Source: Lutispora sp. (lineage in GTDB: Bacteria; Bacillota; Clostridia; Lutisporales; Lutisporaceae). From it: a DNA stretch of 22,673 nucleotides. The notes below the pieces were generated by a model. The model saw only the letters and a list, made by a program, of their open reading frames with translations. It ran no database searches and had not been told where the DNA came from. The translations under genes were made by a program, and so were the position numbers. The stretch is taken from positions 1 to 22,673 of the forward strand of contig JAUQXG010000226.1 in the NCBI GenBank assembly GCA_030834765.1, given 5' to 3'. This document shows positions 7,367 through 15,672 of the stretch, piece by piece (positions within the stretch are counted from its first letter, which is position 1; each line of letters opens with the position of its first letter).

Positions 7367-8536
7367 CTACTTCAATATAAGGTTTCTGGGATAGTGTGCA
7401 AAAGTCTCATATCCATTCTCAGTTACTCGGAAGGACTCACTAATAGAAACACCGAAGTCCTGAAAATACATTCCCGGTATACAGTGGAATGTCATGTTCG
7501 GTTGAAGCACTGTTTTATCTCCAGCCCTTATACTGGCTGTATGCTCACCCCAATCAGGAGGGTAGTTCAGTCCCATGGAATACCCTATTCTTGACTCTTT
7601 TTCAAGACCATTCTTTTTAAGGACATTCCTAAAGGCCAATTCCATCTCTTCAAGGTATATTCCTGGCTTTACAGTACTCAAAGCTGCTTCTAACCCTTCA
7701 ACAGCAATCTTTGCAACATCTGCTACCTTTGGATTAGGCTTTCCAATACATACAGTTCGTGCTAAGGGAGAATGATACCTTCTATAACAGCCTGCTATTT
7801 CTATAGCAACAACAACATTCTCCGGATATTTATCATCAGACCAAGTAAGATGCGGTGCTCCAGCCATTTCTCCCGCTGGCAGCATAGGGACGATACTAGG
7901 ATAATCCCCTCCGAACTCTTCTGTTCCTCTGATTTGTGCAGAATATATCGCCGCTACAACATCACAGTGCCTAACCCCGGCTCCCATTGTATCTGATGCA
8001 GCCTGAATTGCAAGGCCTGCAAGAACCCCTGCTTTATGCTGATATTCTATTTCTTTCTCTGATTTGATTATCCGAACCCAATTTACTAATAGATTTGCAT
8101 TAGCAAATTTTGCATTAGGAAGGTTCTCTTTTAAAACCTCATAACCTTGGGCTGAAAACCAATAATTGTCCATCTCAACGCCTATTGTTTTATTATCTAA
8201 ACCAAGCTCTGTAATTACCTCCGCAAATCTTTCCATTGGATGTTTATTAGGATTATGAATGCAAGTATCACTGTAAGCTCTAACATGCTTTTCATCAAGC
8301 CAAGTTGTTTTCACCACACCACTGAAAGCATCCATATATCTGCCCACAAAGATTGGCATATTGTCATTTAATGTTACGATTAATCCTTGTGGTACATAAA
8401 ATGACCAAGCATCATGCCCTGAAAGATAGCAGATATTGGCCGGATCAGACACGATTAAAGCATCTATTCCTTTTTCAGCCATTGATAATTGGGTTTTCTT
8501 CATTCTGCTCAGGTACTCTGTCTTTTCAAAATGCAT
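7367..8536 (-). CDS. doeA: M24 creatinase-fold hydrolase, ectoine hydrolase (DoeA/EutD)-like
   Basis: A 389-residue protein of the M24 'pita-bread' family: creatinase N-domain (about residues 10-155) followed by the catalytic domain (about 165-389). The usual metal ligands are gone. The first Asp aligns with Glu246, the second (SDITRT-type) is Pro257 in YHSPLARTV, the His site is Tyr319 in GYSMGLNYPPDWGEHT, and the two Glu sites are Ile353 and Ser366. It is therefore a metal-free hydrolase, as in creatinase and ectoine hydrolase. QIRGTEEFGGDYPSIVPMLP, PHLTWSD and NYPPDWGEHT match DoeA/EutD sequences as I remember them, much better than creatinase. DoeA opens the ectoine ring to N-acetyl-diaminobutyrate in the cytoplasm. 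First gene of the operon; AGGGGGG ribosome site. A related amidine or amide substrate remains possible. Confidence 0.75.
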   Translation of the reverse strand: MHFEKTEYLSRMKKTQLSMAEKGIDALIVSDPANICYLSGHDAWSFYVPQGLIVTLNDNMPIFVGRYMDAFSGVVKTTWLDEKHVRAYSDTCIHNPNKHPMERFAEVITELGLDNKTIGVEMDNYWFSAQGYEVLKENLPNAKFANANLLVNWVRIIKSEKEIEYQHKAGVLAGLAIQAASDTMGAGVRHCDVVAAIYSAQIRGTEEFGGDYPSIVPMLPAGEMAGAPHLTWSDDKYPENVVVAIEIAGCYRRYHSPLARTVCIGKPNPKVADVAKIAVEGLEAALSTVKPGIYLEEMELAFRNVLKKNGLEKESRIGYSMGLNYPPDWGEHTASIRAGDKTVLQPNMTFHCIPGMYFQDFGVSISESFRVTENGYETFAHYPRNLILK

Positions 8537-8581
8537 TTTTTGCCCCCCTATTTCTTAATTTACTAAATATTTAAACTATTT

Positions 8582-8600
8582 GTTTATCACAGTTTATCAC
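8582..8600. promoter_or_regulatory. Tandem GTTTATCAC repeat upstream of the hydrolase operon
   Basis: GTTTATCAC occurs twice, at 8582-8590 and 8592-8600, a 10-base period or one helical turn. It lies 46-64 bases upstream of the M24 start. On the operon's strand the repeats read GTGATAAAC twice, followed by an AT-rich stretch with weak promoter boxes. That is the arrangement of an activator site next to a promoter that needs help. One of the two divergent regulators is the obvious candidate binder. Confidence 0.45.
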
Positions 8601-8615
8601 CGCTACTAAAAAACG

Positions 8616-8640
8616 AAAATTACCCTCTTGCGGTATTTTT
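8616..8640. promoter_or_regulatory. Imperfect palindrome in the divergent promoter region
   Basis: AAAATTACC and GGTATTTTT form a 9-bp inverted repeat with one mismatch around a 7-base centre. It is 80-104 bases upstream of the M24 start, between the two divergent transcription units. It may be an operator; the sequence alone does not show which protein binds. Confidence 0.3.
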
Positions 8641-8702
8641 ATCCCCCAAAAGTATTATGTGAATATTTAGTCAATTCTGAATGTTATATCTGATGTATAC
8701 TA

Positions 8703-8731
8703 TTGTAATCCACCATGCATAGTAGTATAAT
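8703..8731 (+). promoter_or_regulatory. Sigma-A promoter for the regulator pair
   Basis: TTGTAA (8703-8708), a 17-base spacer and TATAAT (8726-8731) make a near-consensus housekeeping promoter. It faces the LuxR-type regulator, whose ATG is about 88 bases past the expected start of transcription. Confidence 0.65.
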
Positions 8732-8825
8732 TTTCCCTAACTTATTATGATTTTACTTTATTGAATCTTTTCTTAAATAGCACATTCTAAAGTATAAAAA
8801 CTTTATTGGTTTGAGGTGATTATAA

Positions 8826-9911
8826 ATGGAATCAACACAATCAATTAAGAACTTGCAAAGACTTTTGCAGTTTACACTGGCTCTTAGTGCTGCTCCCTCT
8901 TTCGAAGATTATATAATGGATCTATTAACAAATGTCATTGAATTTGATAGCGGTTTTTTTATTTCTTTGAATCAAATGGCAGTTCCTGACATAGTAATTG
9001 GCTATAATATAGATCATTCTATGATAAAGAGCTATAAAGACACTTACTACAAATATGATCCCCTTTTGGACTACTCCTATAGAATGAATTTCTCCTCACA
9101 GACAGAGCATATAATGGCTGTATCAATAGATACGCATTATAATCAACTCTCAGGATTTATAAAATATATGTCAAATGATAATCTATCCTATGGCATTTTA
9201 ATGACAATAAATAGTAGGGGAGATGGTATTCGCCTCTTCCGTAAGGCATCCTCAAATATGTTTTCTGATGAGGATATGGAAGTATGCAAATATTTATGTA
9301 GAATACTAGGCTCACTATATGAGACTCATCTCAGAAATAAAAAATACTATTTGGAATCAAATCTATTTAAGATTGCAAAAGGCAATATGCTATTTGGCTA
9401 TATTATTTTTGATCAAAATTTCTCTATCGTCTTTTCTAATAAGTTGGCTAATGAGCGCATCTATAAAATTACACAGAAGGCTTTTTTCCATGATATGATT
9501 TCTGACTTCATTCTTATTATAAAGAACTCTATCGCTGCTAATATTGATAGAAAATCCGATATAACCTTTTACGAGATCACCCAAGCATATATTTTAGAAA
9601 TTATTATTAATCAGAATATAGATGAACTAGGTAATATAAGAAATTATTATATTACCTATATATATGATAAGAATTGGTTTGGCAGCATGGCTAGGCTCAC
9701 CGCCGAGAAAGTCATTGAGCAGTATAATCTGACAGAAAGAGAGAAACAGCTTGTAAAGCTAATCTACAAAGGTCTTAGTAATAATCAAATCGCAGATTAT
9801 CTTTATATTAGCACTCATACTGTCAAAGACCATCTCAAAAACATTTTCCGCAAATTAGATTTATCAAGTCGAGGAGAATTAATGGCAAAGATATTTGACG
9901 AATGCAAATAA
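8826..9911 (+). CDS. LuxR-type transcriptional regulator with GAF/PAS-like sensor region
   Basis: A 361-residue regulator. The C-terminus (about residues 300-361) is a clear LuxR/GerE helix-turn-helix: LTEREKQLVKLIYKGLSNNQ, then IADYLYISTHTVKDHLKNI, then FRKLDLSSRGEL. The first 170 residues look like a GAF-type small-molecule sensor, and about 180-275 resembles a PAS fold (YIIFDQNFSIVFSNKLANER). These two assignments rest on pattern only. There is no phosphoacceptor receiver domain and no membrane segment, so it probably senses a ligand in the cytoplasm. It starts at an ATG with a GAGGTG site, is divergent from the hydrolase/TRAP operon and is followed 44 bases later by a PucR-type regulator. 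The layout suggests control of the divergent operon. Confidence 0.85.
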   Translation: MESTQSIKNLQRLLQFTLALSAAPSFEDYIMDLLTNVIEFDSGFFISLNQMAVPDIVIGYNIDHSMIKSYKDTYYKYDPLLDYSYRMNFSSQTEHIMAVSIDTHYNQLSGFIKYMSNDNLSYGILMTINSRGDGIRLFRKASSNMFSDEDMEVCKYLCRILGSLYETHLRNKKYYLESNLFKIAKGNMLFGYIIFDQNFSIVFSNKLANERIYKITQKAFFHDMISDFILIIKNSIAANIDRKSDITFYEITQAYILEIIINQNIDELGNIRNYYITYIYDKNWFGSMARLTAEKVIEQYNLTEREKQLVKLIYKGLSNNQIADYLYISTHTVKDHLKNIFRKLDLSSRGELMAKIFDECK

Positions 9912-9955
9912 ACTAAATAATTGGCAATTCTATTTGGATAGATAAGGAGGATAAT

Positions 9956-11608
9956 ATGCCGCTCACCTTGAAAGAACTTTTGAATATTCCAATTATGAGT
10001 AAAGCTAAGATCCGAACAGCTGCAGACACACTGCCAACTCGCCCTGTTGAATCTGTATCTGTAATAGAGATTCCTGTAGAGAACTTTGTACGTAAAAATG
10101 AGTTAGTCATAAGTACAGCTATGGGGTGTAATAATGATGCAGTAATATTTAAGGAATTCCTAAGAGATATCTTCGAATCTGAGGCAGCCGCTTTGGTAAT
10201 AGCAACAGGAGGACATATAAAAAATATCCCCGAGGAAGTTCTTCAAGCTGCGGAAGAACTTCATTTCCCAATTATCGAAATACCTTGGGAGGTTCGCTTC
10301 GGCGATATCATTGAAGTTGTATTGACCGAGCTTCACAGCCGACACTTGACCAATCTACGACGATATGAAGATTTGCACAATAAGCTTCTTAACTTATTTC
10401 TTAATAGTTCCCACCTATCAGATGCTGCGGAATATATACATAAAGAGCTGGGAAGTTTGGTAGTTATTATTGATAATGAAGGAGTAATAAAAGGAAAAAG
10501 TAAGCAGTCTGGGGTCTTCGTAGAAATCTTAACTCCATACCTTCAACAGGCTTTTTCCTTTATTGACATATATGAAGCTCCCGAACCATTTAATATACCA
10601 GAGGACACAATTCTAACATATAAGATTCAGTCAATGAGCAAACTTTATGGATATGTGCTTCTAAAACTAATGCCTGAACCAACCATCGAAACCTGTTCTG
10701 CAAATGAAAAGGAGAATATAATCAGATCTATCACATCAAGTATTATGCTTTGGTTTCAAAGGGAACAAGCTATTAAGGAAACCGAAATGCGACTCAGTGA
10801 TGATTTCGTATGGAGCCTTGCAAAAGGTGAAATAGATTCCTGGGACAATATGGATTTTCGATCTAAATCAATGGGCTATAACCTTTCTATTCCTTATCTT
10901 TGTATTGCTGCCTTTGTAGATCATATGGAGAAATCATCTAAATATAATAAACCCATAAAGGCTGATCACGAGCAGTGGTTATATAACAATATCAACAGTA
11001 TTAAGGAACAAATAGCGTGGGCAGGAAAATATTTAAAGCTAATGACTATGGTGTCCTATAGACAAGACCGCTTGGTTATTTTTTTAGAAGTCCAGAACAA
11101 TCAGCCACAGCAAAACTTCAACAGATTTCTTGATATAATTGAAAATAGATTAAAAAGGTTTCTTCCAGATGTAGTTATGTCATGGGGCATAGGGGAAAAT
11201 CACATAGGAATAAAAACCTTTCATAAAAGCTTTTTAGATGCCAGTACTGCCCTAGATATTTGTTATGGCCAAAGTGGTCCAGGGCATCGAAGCACTTATT
11301 CAAAAACCGGTATTTATAGAGTATTGCAAATGATAGCTAATAACATAGAGTTACAAGAAATTACGCAATCAACCATTAGTGAGTTAAGTGACTATGATAA
11401 ACAACGTGGCTTAAATCTGACAAATACATTGAAAGTCTACATTAAAAATCAAGGAAATGTTAGTCAAACTGCTAGAGAGTTAAATTTACATCGACAATCA
11501 CTCTTATATCGGCTGAAGAAAATTGAAGTCCTCACGAACCGTTCTCTTGTGGATACCGATGACTTATTTCTTCTGGATCTAAGCATCAGATTATGGAGTA
11601 TTCTATAA
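9956..11608 (+). CDS. PucR/CdaR-family transcriptional regulator
   Basis: A 550-residue regulator of the PucR family, which controls purine, allantoin, sugar-acid and amino-acid catabolism genes in other bacteria. The N-terminal PucR domain spans about residues 5-125 (MPLTLKELL start, VIATGGHIKNIPEEVL). A middle region (about 290-420) resembles the CdaR GGDEF-like domain, and the C-terminal HTH_30 motif is at about 480-548 (GNVSQTARELNLHRQSLLYR, then LKKI). An AAGGAGG site lies 6 bases before the ATG. It follows the LuxR-type gene by 44 bases with no terminator between them, so the two are probably co-transcribed. PucR-type regulators normally respond to the substrate of the linked pathway, here presumably the solute taken up by the TRAP system. 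Confidence 0.88.
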   Translation: MPLTLKELLNIPIMSKAKIRTAADTLPTRPVESVSVIEIPVENFVRKNELVISTAMGCNNDAVIFKEFLRDIFESEAAALVIATGGHIKNIPEEVLQAAEELHFPIIEIPWEVRFGDIIEVVLTELHSRHLTNLRRYEDLHNKLLNLFLNSSHLSDAAEYIHKELGSLVVIIDNEGVIKGKSKQSGVFVEILTPYLQQAFSFIDIYEAPEPFNIPEDTILTYKIQSMSKLYGYVLLKLMPEPTIETCSANEKENIIRSITSSIMLWFQREQAIKETEMRLSDDFVWSLAKGEIDSWDNMDFRSKSMGYNLSIPYLCIAAFVDHMEKSSKYNKPIKADHEQWLYNNINSIKEQIAWAGKYLKLMTMVSYRQDRLVIFLEVQNNQPQQNFNRFLDIIENRLKRFLPDVVMSWGIGENHIGIKTFHKSFLDASTALDICYGQSGPGHRSTYSKTGIYRVLQMIANNIELQEITQSTISELSDYDKQRGLNLTNTLKVYIKNQGNVSQTARELNLHRQSLLYRLKKIEVLTNRSLVDTDDLFLLDLSIRLWSIL

Positions 11609-11670
11609 AATAATCTTAATTGGAAATAATTTTTGCTTAAGGAAGTATCGTATTTGGAAGCTTGGCGAAA

Positions 11671-11715
11671 AAAAATAAAGACTTCTCATTTTTCCAATGG
11701 GAAATCTTTATTTTT
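11671..11715. terminator. Bidirectional terminator between PucR regulator and MATE exporter
   Basis: Arms 11677-11690 and 11696-11709 form a 14-bp stem with one mismatch and a 5-base loop. The plus side continues ATTTTT. The minus side continues into a long T run broken by one A, so the stem can end both convergent transcripts. Confidence 0.85.
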
Positions 11716-11717
11716 CA

Positions 11718-13097
11718 TTAATTAATCAAATTATTTTCGTAAATATCTTTCTTCTTATATAATACTAAATTTAATAAAAATCTGAAAGTCATATCGATGC
11801 TGATAATAATCCAAATTGCTATGATTGGGAGTTTAAAATAATATACAACTAATAATGTAAACGGTACTCTGATTCCCCAAAGACCCGTTCCTGCAACGAT
11901 CATAGGAATATTTGTATATCCCGCACCTCTCATGGCTCCCATCAAAACACCAGCTGCATTTTGGGGTAGCTGTACCAGTCCCATAAGCATCAAATATATA
12001 GCGCCTAGTCGTATCACCTCAGGATTATCAGTTAAAAGCATCATTAAGTATTTCGGGAAAAATAATAGGATAACTGTACTAATCAAGGTCATCCATACCA
12101 CGCCTTTAAAGATTTGCTTTATATATACTTTTGCAAGCTTTTTATCATTGGCTCCTAATGCTTGTCCTATAAATGCAGTGGCTGCTATCCCAAAGCCTGC
12201 TGCTGGCATATAGGATACAGACTCCGCCTGTAGCCCCAGCTGATGGGCTGCAAATGCAGTTTCTCCATAAGTAAGTATGGCTCTTGTAAGAATGATTGCT
12301 GCAAGCTGCCAAAATATTGATTCCATAGAAGTAGGCAATCCCACTTTGTACACATCTCGTATTTGCTTAAAATCTACTTTAAAAAAGCTTCTGTTCAAAT
12401 AAGCATGAAGAATTCCATTTTTACTTAAAAGAACATAAAGTCCAAGGATTGCAGCGACAAATTGGGATATTGCAGTTGCGATGGCTGCGCCCGTTATTCC
12501 CATAGGTTCAAATCCAAGCTTTCCAAATATCAGCACATATCCAATGGCAATATTCACTATGTTCATGATGATTGTGATCATCATATGTGTTCTTGCCCTT
12601 CCCATTCCTTGCAGGACACCGCCTACTACAAGCATAATTGCTAGAAATGGAAGCCCAAAGGATACTGTCTTTATATATATAACAGCCATTTGCAAGAGCT
12701 CTTGACTTGGGTTAAATATAGCAAGCAAGTTTTCCGCCTGGGTATATACAATAGCTTGAAGAACCACAACAACTACAATCGTTGAGATCATAGTCTGCTG
12801 TATTACATGAATCATCTTTTTACGTTCATTAGCTCCAAAGTATTGAGCCACAAACACGGTTGCTCCCATAGTGATTCCTTTGAAAAAAGCCCAAATTATT
12901 TGCGTTATTCTTAGACTAACGCCAAGAGCACTTACTGCTAATACATCAATTCTTCCAATCATGCCCATCATCACAATCCCTGCTGCCATTTGAAGTGTTC
13001 CTTCAATGGTAATAGGCAGTATCATAGAAAATATCTTTTTATTTATCTCTTTTATATTCAATTCCTTGTTATCATCATTTATTTCCTTGTTCGACAA
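11718..13097 (-). CDS. MATE-family multidrug/solute exporter
   Basis: A 459-residue polytopic protein with about twelve hydrophobic segments in two similar halves, characteristic of MATE (NorM/DinF-type) cation-coupled exporters. Family features include the N-terminal half segment LPITIEGTLQMAAGIVMMGM, the first-half IVNIAIGYVLIFG region, and the second-half PTSMESIFWQ and AAHQLG motifs. It probably exports organic cations, drugs or a metabolite; the substrate is not readable. The start is a TTG at 13097, eight bases after AGGAG. It lies 57 bases downstream of the unknown 334-residue gene and may be the distal gene of that transcript. A bidirectional hairpin follows the stop. Confidence 0.92.
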   Translation of the reverse strand: MSNKEINDDNKELNIKEINKKIFSMILPITIEGTLQMAAGIVMMGMIGRIDVLAVSALGVSLRITQIIWAFFKGITMGATVFVAQYFGANERKKMIHVIQQTMISTIVVVVVLQAIVYTQAENLLAIFNPSQELLQMAVIYIKTVSFGLPFLAIMLVVGGVLQGMGRARTHMMITIIMNIVNIAIGYVLIFGKLGFEPMGITGAAIATAISQFVAAILGLYVLLSKNGILHAYLNRSFFKVDFKQIRDVYKVGLPTSMESIFWQLAAIILTRAILTYGETAFAAHQLGLQAESVSYMPAAGFGIAATAFIGQALGANDKKLAKVYIKQIFKGVVWMTLISTVILLFFPKYLMMLLTDNPEVIRLGAIYLMLMGLVQLPQNAAGVLMGAMRGAGYTNIPMIVAGTGLWGIRVPFTLLVVYYFKLPIIAIWIIISIDMTFRFLLNLVLYKKKDIYENNLIN

Positions 13098-13154
13098 TTT
13101 TGTTTCTCCTATACGATGTGTTTATTATTTAAGAAATCATTTAATGCTTTTCTA

Positions 13155-14159
13155 TTAATATCTTGTTTTTAATATTTGACCTTCTAACTCCAATATTTTT
13201 TTGGTTTCTGATTCACTTAATTTTGAAAATATTTCATTTCTATATTTCTTAGAGATGCTCTCTCTATTTCTCATCTTATGATCATTTGCTTCCGTCCAAT
13301 ATATCTTCTTTCTGTTGAAATATACATCATAATCTACTATTCTAGTACCATCATCAAGATGCTCCATTCCTAAAAGTATCTTTTTAATATATTTAGGTTC
13401 ATAGAAGGTAAAGAATCGCACTCTATATACATCTACGGACATTAATACCATAGGATAATCCTTGCCCCACGATTCGCCCAGTATCAATCCAAGCTGCAAA
13501 TAGTCTAATATATCAGCCAGTCTTGCATAATGCAGCTTATACTCGCTGAATAAGTCAAATACCCTTATTTCTATTTCATACCAATCTTTATTTCCAATGC
13601 CTGCATTTAAATATTTTAGTCCATTCATTCTCATATTTCTAAAAAGAGAATAAAAATCTTTTTCTATATATATAGATTTTTCATAAATATCCTTCAAGTT
13701 GACATTTTTATGAAGAGGTTTGTCCGTTAGATTAATGATTGTCCCCTTTTCATTATGAGAGCTAAAAATATCCATAAACTTTCCTGTAATGCAAGTATAG
13801 TCCTTGTTTATTTCCGCTACTACCTTTTCCATATCCCCAATGGCATGGAGAAAAATGATCCTGGGAGCCGTCCGAGCTTTCCTTATAAGTCTCATTTTAT
13901 CACTGCTTATCATATGGCACATGATTACATCAGGCTCTTTTTTCAAAACTAAAACAGCTTGTATATCTTCTCTACCCACAATATTTTTTATTTCTTCAGT
14001 CAAAAATAGGATGGTATGCTCTTCTCCCGCTTCTTTAAGTCCCGTATCTAAGTCATACTCAGTTCCGTTCAATTCTGTTGTCAAATACTCCTTTAGCTCG
14101 TTTATATAGGAGCTCTCAAAAATCAATGTTTTAGGGCCGCTCCTGATCAACGAAACCAT
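13155..14159 (-). CDS. Unrecognised 334-residue protein
   Basis: I do not recognise this family. It is a soluble, charged protein with no signal peptide or membrane segment. The first half looks alpha/beta, with strand-like stretches (HTILFLTEE, IQAVLVLKKEPDVIMCHM, PRIIFLHAIGD) resembling a Rossmann or receiver-like fold. The second half is rich in aromatic and basic residues (DVYRVRFFTFYEPKYIKKI). The ATG follows GGAGGGG. It starts 21 bases after the stop of the metallophosphoesterase gene, so the two are almost certainly one operon and may work together, for example on a nucleotide or phosphoester. No catalytic motif is evident. Codon use and base composition look like the neighbours. Confidence 0.75.
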   Translation of the reverse strand: MVSLIRSGPKTLIFESSYINELKEYLTTELNGTEYDLDTGLKEAGEEHTILFLTEEIKNIVGREDIQAVLVLKKEPDVIMCHMISSDKMRLIRKARTAPRIIFLHAIGDMEKVVAEINKDYTCITGKFMDIFSSHNEKGTIINLTDKPLHKNVNLKDIYEKSIYIEKDFYSLFRNMRMNGLKYLNAGIGNKDWYEIEIRVFDLFSEYKLHYARLADILDYLQLGLILGESWGKDYPMVLMSVDVYRVRFFTFYEPKYIKKILLGMEHLDDGTRIVDYDVYFNRKKIYWTEANDHKMRNRESISKKYRNEIFSKLSESETKKILELEGQILKTRY

Positions 14160-14180
14160 ATTTACCCCTCCAATCAGATA

Positions 14181-14795
14181 TCACAGTCCTATTTTGGTTT
14201 TTCCTAGTCTTGCATCATCCGTCCCATGAGGATAATATAGAAAATGATATTCTAGCGAATCAAGCTCAATAATATTTATGCTTATAATGCCATTAAAGAA
14301 TAGCTTTCTATCTTTCTGATTATTTTTTAAACTTAAATCATGTCCGAAAAGATTCACACTCCTAGGTGATTTTAATATCTCACTAGGGTAGTGACTTACT
14401 CTAAATTCCACATCATGAATAAGAACATCTTCACATAGACCAATAATATGACATCTTCCATTGTTTTTTTCTATCATCTCTTTACTGTCATGATTTCCCA
14501 AGGCCAAATATATTTCTTCAGCTTGAGAGTTCTCCATGATTTGAAGAAGAGACTTCAGATCCTTTTCATATCTATATATGGAAGAAGGATACATTTGAAG
14601 TTTAATATTATCCACTAAGTCCCCTGTATGCACAATATAATCAGGTTTTACTTTTTTTATAACTCTATCTAACTCATTGAAAAAAACCATAGGAGTGTCC
14701 GATATATGAAGTAGCTTCTTTCCCTTAATTTGAAAAACTTCATCTGGTATATAGACATATCCTCCTAAAAAACAAAGAATTTGCTTTAAGTCCAT
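14181..14795 (-). CDS. Metallophosphoesterase with atypical metal-binding motifs
   Basis: A 204-residue protein of the calcineurin-like phosphoesterase superfamily, which hydrolyses phosphomono- or diesters with two metals. Motif order is preserved: HISDTP (30-35, Asp33), HTGDLVD (56-62, Asp59), LGNHDS (99-104, Asn101 and His102), SHYPS (134-138, His135) and FGHDLS (150-155, His152). Two usual metal ligands are changed: the motif-I histidine (SDxH) is Pro35, and the final GHxH histidine is Leu154. It may have altered metal use, narrow activity or a mainly binding role. The ATG has an AGAGG site. It follows the S-adenosylmethionine decarboxylase gene after a terminator and precedes the unknown 334-residue gene by 21 bases. 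Confidence 0.82.
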   Translation of the reverse strand: MDLKQILCFLGGYVYIPDEVFQIKGKKLLHISDTPMVFFNELDRVIKKVKPDYIVHTGDLVDNIKLQMYPSSIYRYEKDLKSLLQIMENSQAEEIYLALGNHDSKEMIEKNNGRCHIIGLCEDVLIHDVEFRVSHYPSEILKSPRSVNLFGHDLSLKNNQKDRKLFFNGIISINIIELDSLEYHFLYYPHGTDDARLGKTKIGL

Positions 14796-14830
14796 AGGGC
14801 TACCTCTACAAATTAAAAATTAAATTTGAA

Positions 14831-14856
14831 AAAAGCTGCCTTGCAGCAGCTCAATT
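14831..14856 (-). terminator. Intrinsic terminator of the AdoMet decarboxylase gene
   Basis: AGCTGC and GCAGCT (14834-14839 and 14846-14851) form a 6-bp stem. On the minus strand it is followed at once by a run of T, just after the speD stop codon. This suggests speD is mostly its own transcript. Confidence 0.8.
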
Positions 14857-14859
14857 TTA

Positions 14860-15672
14860 TCATTTTGGAACATTCATGCCATAAAATATTTCAGTCATTT
14901 CCTTATCCAGCTTTTGGATTATACTTTCAATCTCTGTATCAGATAAATCCTCTTCTGTTTTTTCAAATATATAATTATCGATATCGATATCCTGTATTTT
15001 CATTTTTGTATGAAATATATTGGATTGATATATATTCATATCCATTAAGTTATACTTTTCTTTTTTATCTTTGGCTATAAAATTTTGTATAGAGCTTATG
15101 TCATGATCAATAAAATGTTTTCTCCCCTTCATATCCCTTGTAAAACCTCTGACTCTATAGTCTATCGTAATGATATCCGAATCAAAGCTTTCAATAAGCA
15201 GGTTCAATGCTTTAAGAGGAGATATTGTGCCACAGGTAGAGACATCTATATCCACTCTAAAGGTGCTTATTTCATTCTGGGGATGGCTTTCAGGATAAGT
15301 ATGAACTGTAACATGACTTTTATCTAGATGGCCTACTATATTTTCTCGCAAAGGAGTCAATATACCTCGATTGCAGGAAGGATCCAGCACATAAACAGGT
15401 ACCTCTTCTTCAGATATCAGAAGGGTAACACTGGCACCCTGAGGATCATAATCCTGTTTCGCTATATTTAAAATGCTTGCACCTATAATATTTGTTACAT
15501 TTTTAAGTATATTGGTCAATCTATCTGAATTATATTGCTCATCAATATATTCAATATACTTTTTCCTTGCTTCTTCCGTCTCCGTATAACAAATATCATA
15601 AATATTAAAGCTTAATGATTTTGTTAAGTTATTGAACCCATATAATTTTAACTTTTCATCCTTCAATCTCAA
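14860..15672 (-). CDS. speD: S-adenosylmethionine decarboxylase proenzyme, E. coli SpeD type
   Basis: A 270-residue pyruvoyl enzyme that decarboxylates S-adenosylmethionine to supply the aminopropyl group for spermidine. It follows E. coli SpeD along its whole length: [20 protein letters not shown] near the start, [11 protein letters not shown] (73-83), [17 protein letters not shown] (115-131), [14 protein letters not shown] (144-157) and [12 protein letters not shown]. The proenzyme cleavage point is Lys118-Ser119, Ser119 becoming the pyruvoyl group; Cys147 is the expected proton donor. The start is a TTG at 15672, eight bases after AAGGAG, which gives the right N-terminal length. No spermidine synthase gene (speE) is next to it. 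It is divergent from the iron-sulfur protein and ends at an intrinsic terminator. Confidence 0.95.
   Translation of the reverse strand: MRLKDEKLKLYGFNNLTKSLSFNIYDICYTETEEARKKYIEYIDEQYNSDRLTNILKNVTNIIGASILNIAKQDYDPQGASVTLLISEEEVPVYVLDPSCNRGILTPLRENIVGHLDKSHVTVHTYPESHPQNEISTFRVDIDVSTCGTISPLKALNLLIESFDSDIITIDYRVRGFTRDMKGRKHFIDHDISSIQNFIAKDKKEKYNLMDMNIYQSNIFHTKMKIQDIDIDNYIFEKTEEDLSDTEIESIIQKLDKEMTEIFYGMNVPK

Noticed and set aside
12481..12705. Plus-strand frames inside the MATE gene
   Set aside because: Antisense shadows of a transporter gene; their hydrophobic products follow from the reverse complement of membrane codons.
13804..14109. 101-codon plus-strand frame
   Set aside because: Antisense to the 334-residue gene, which has a strong ribosome site and operon position; the plus frame has neither.
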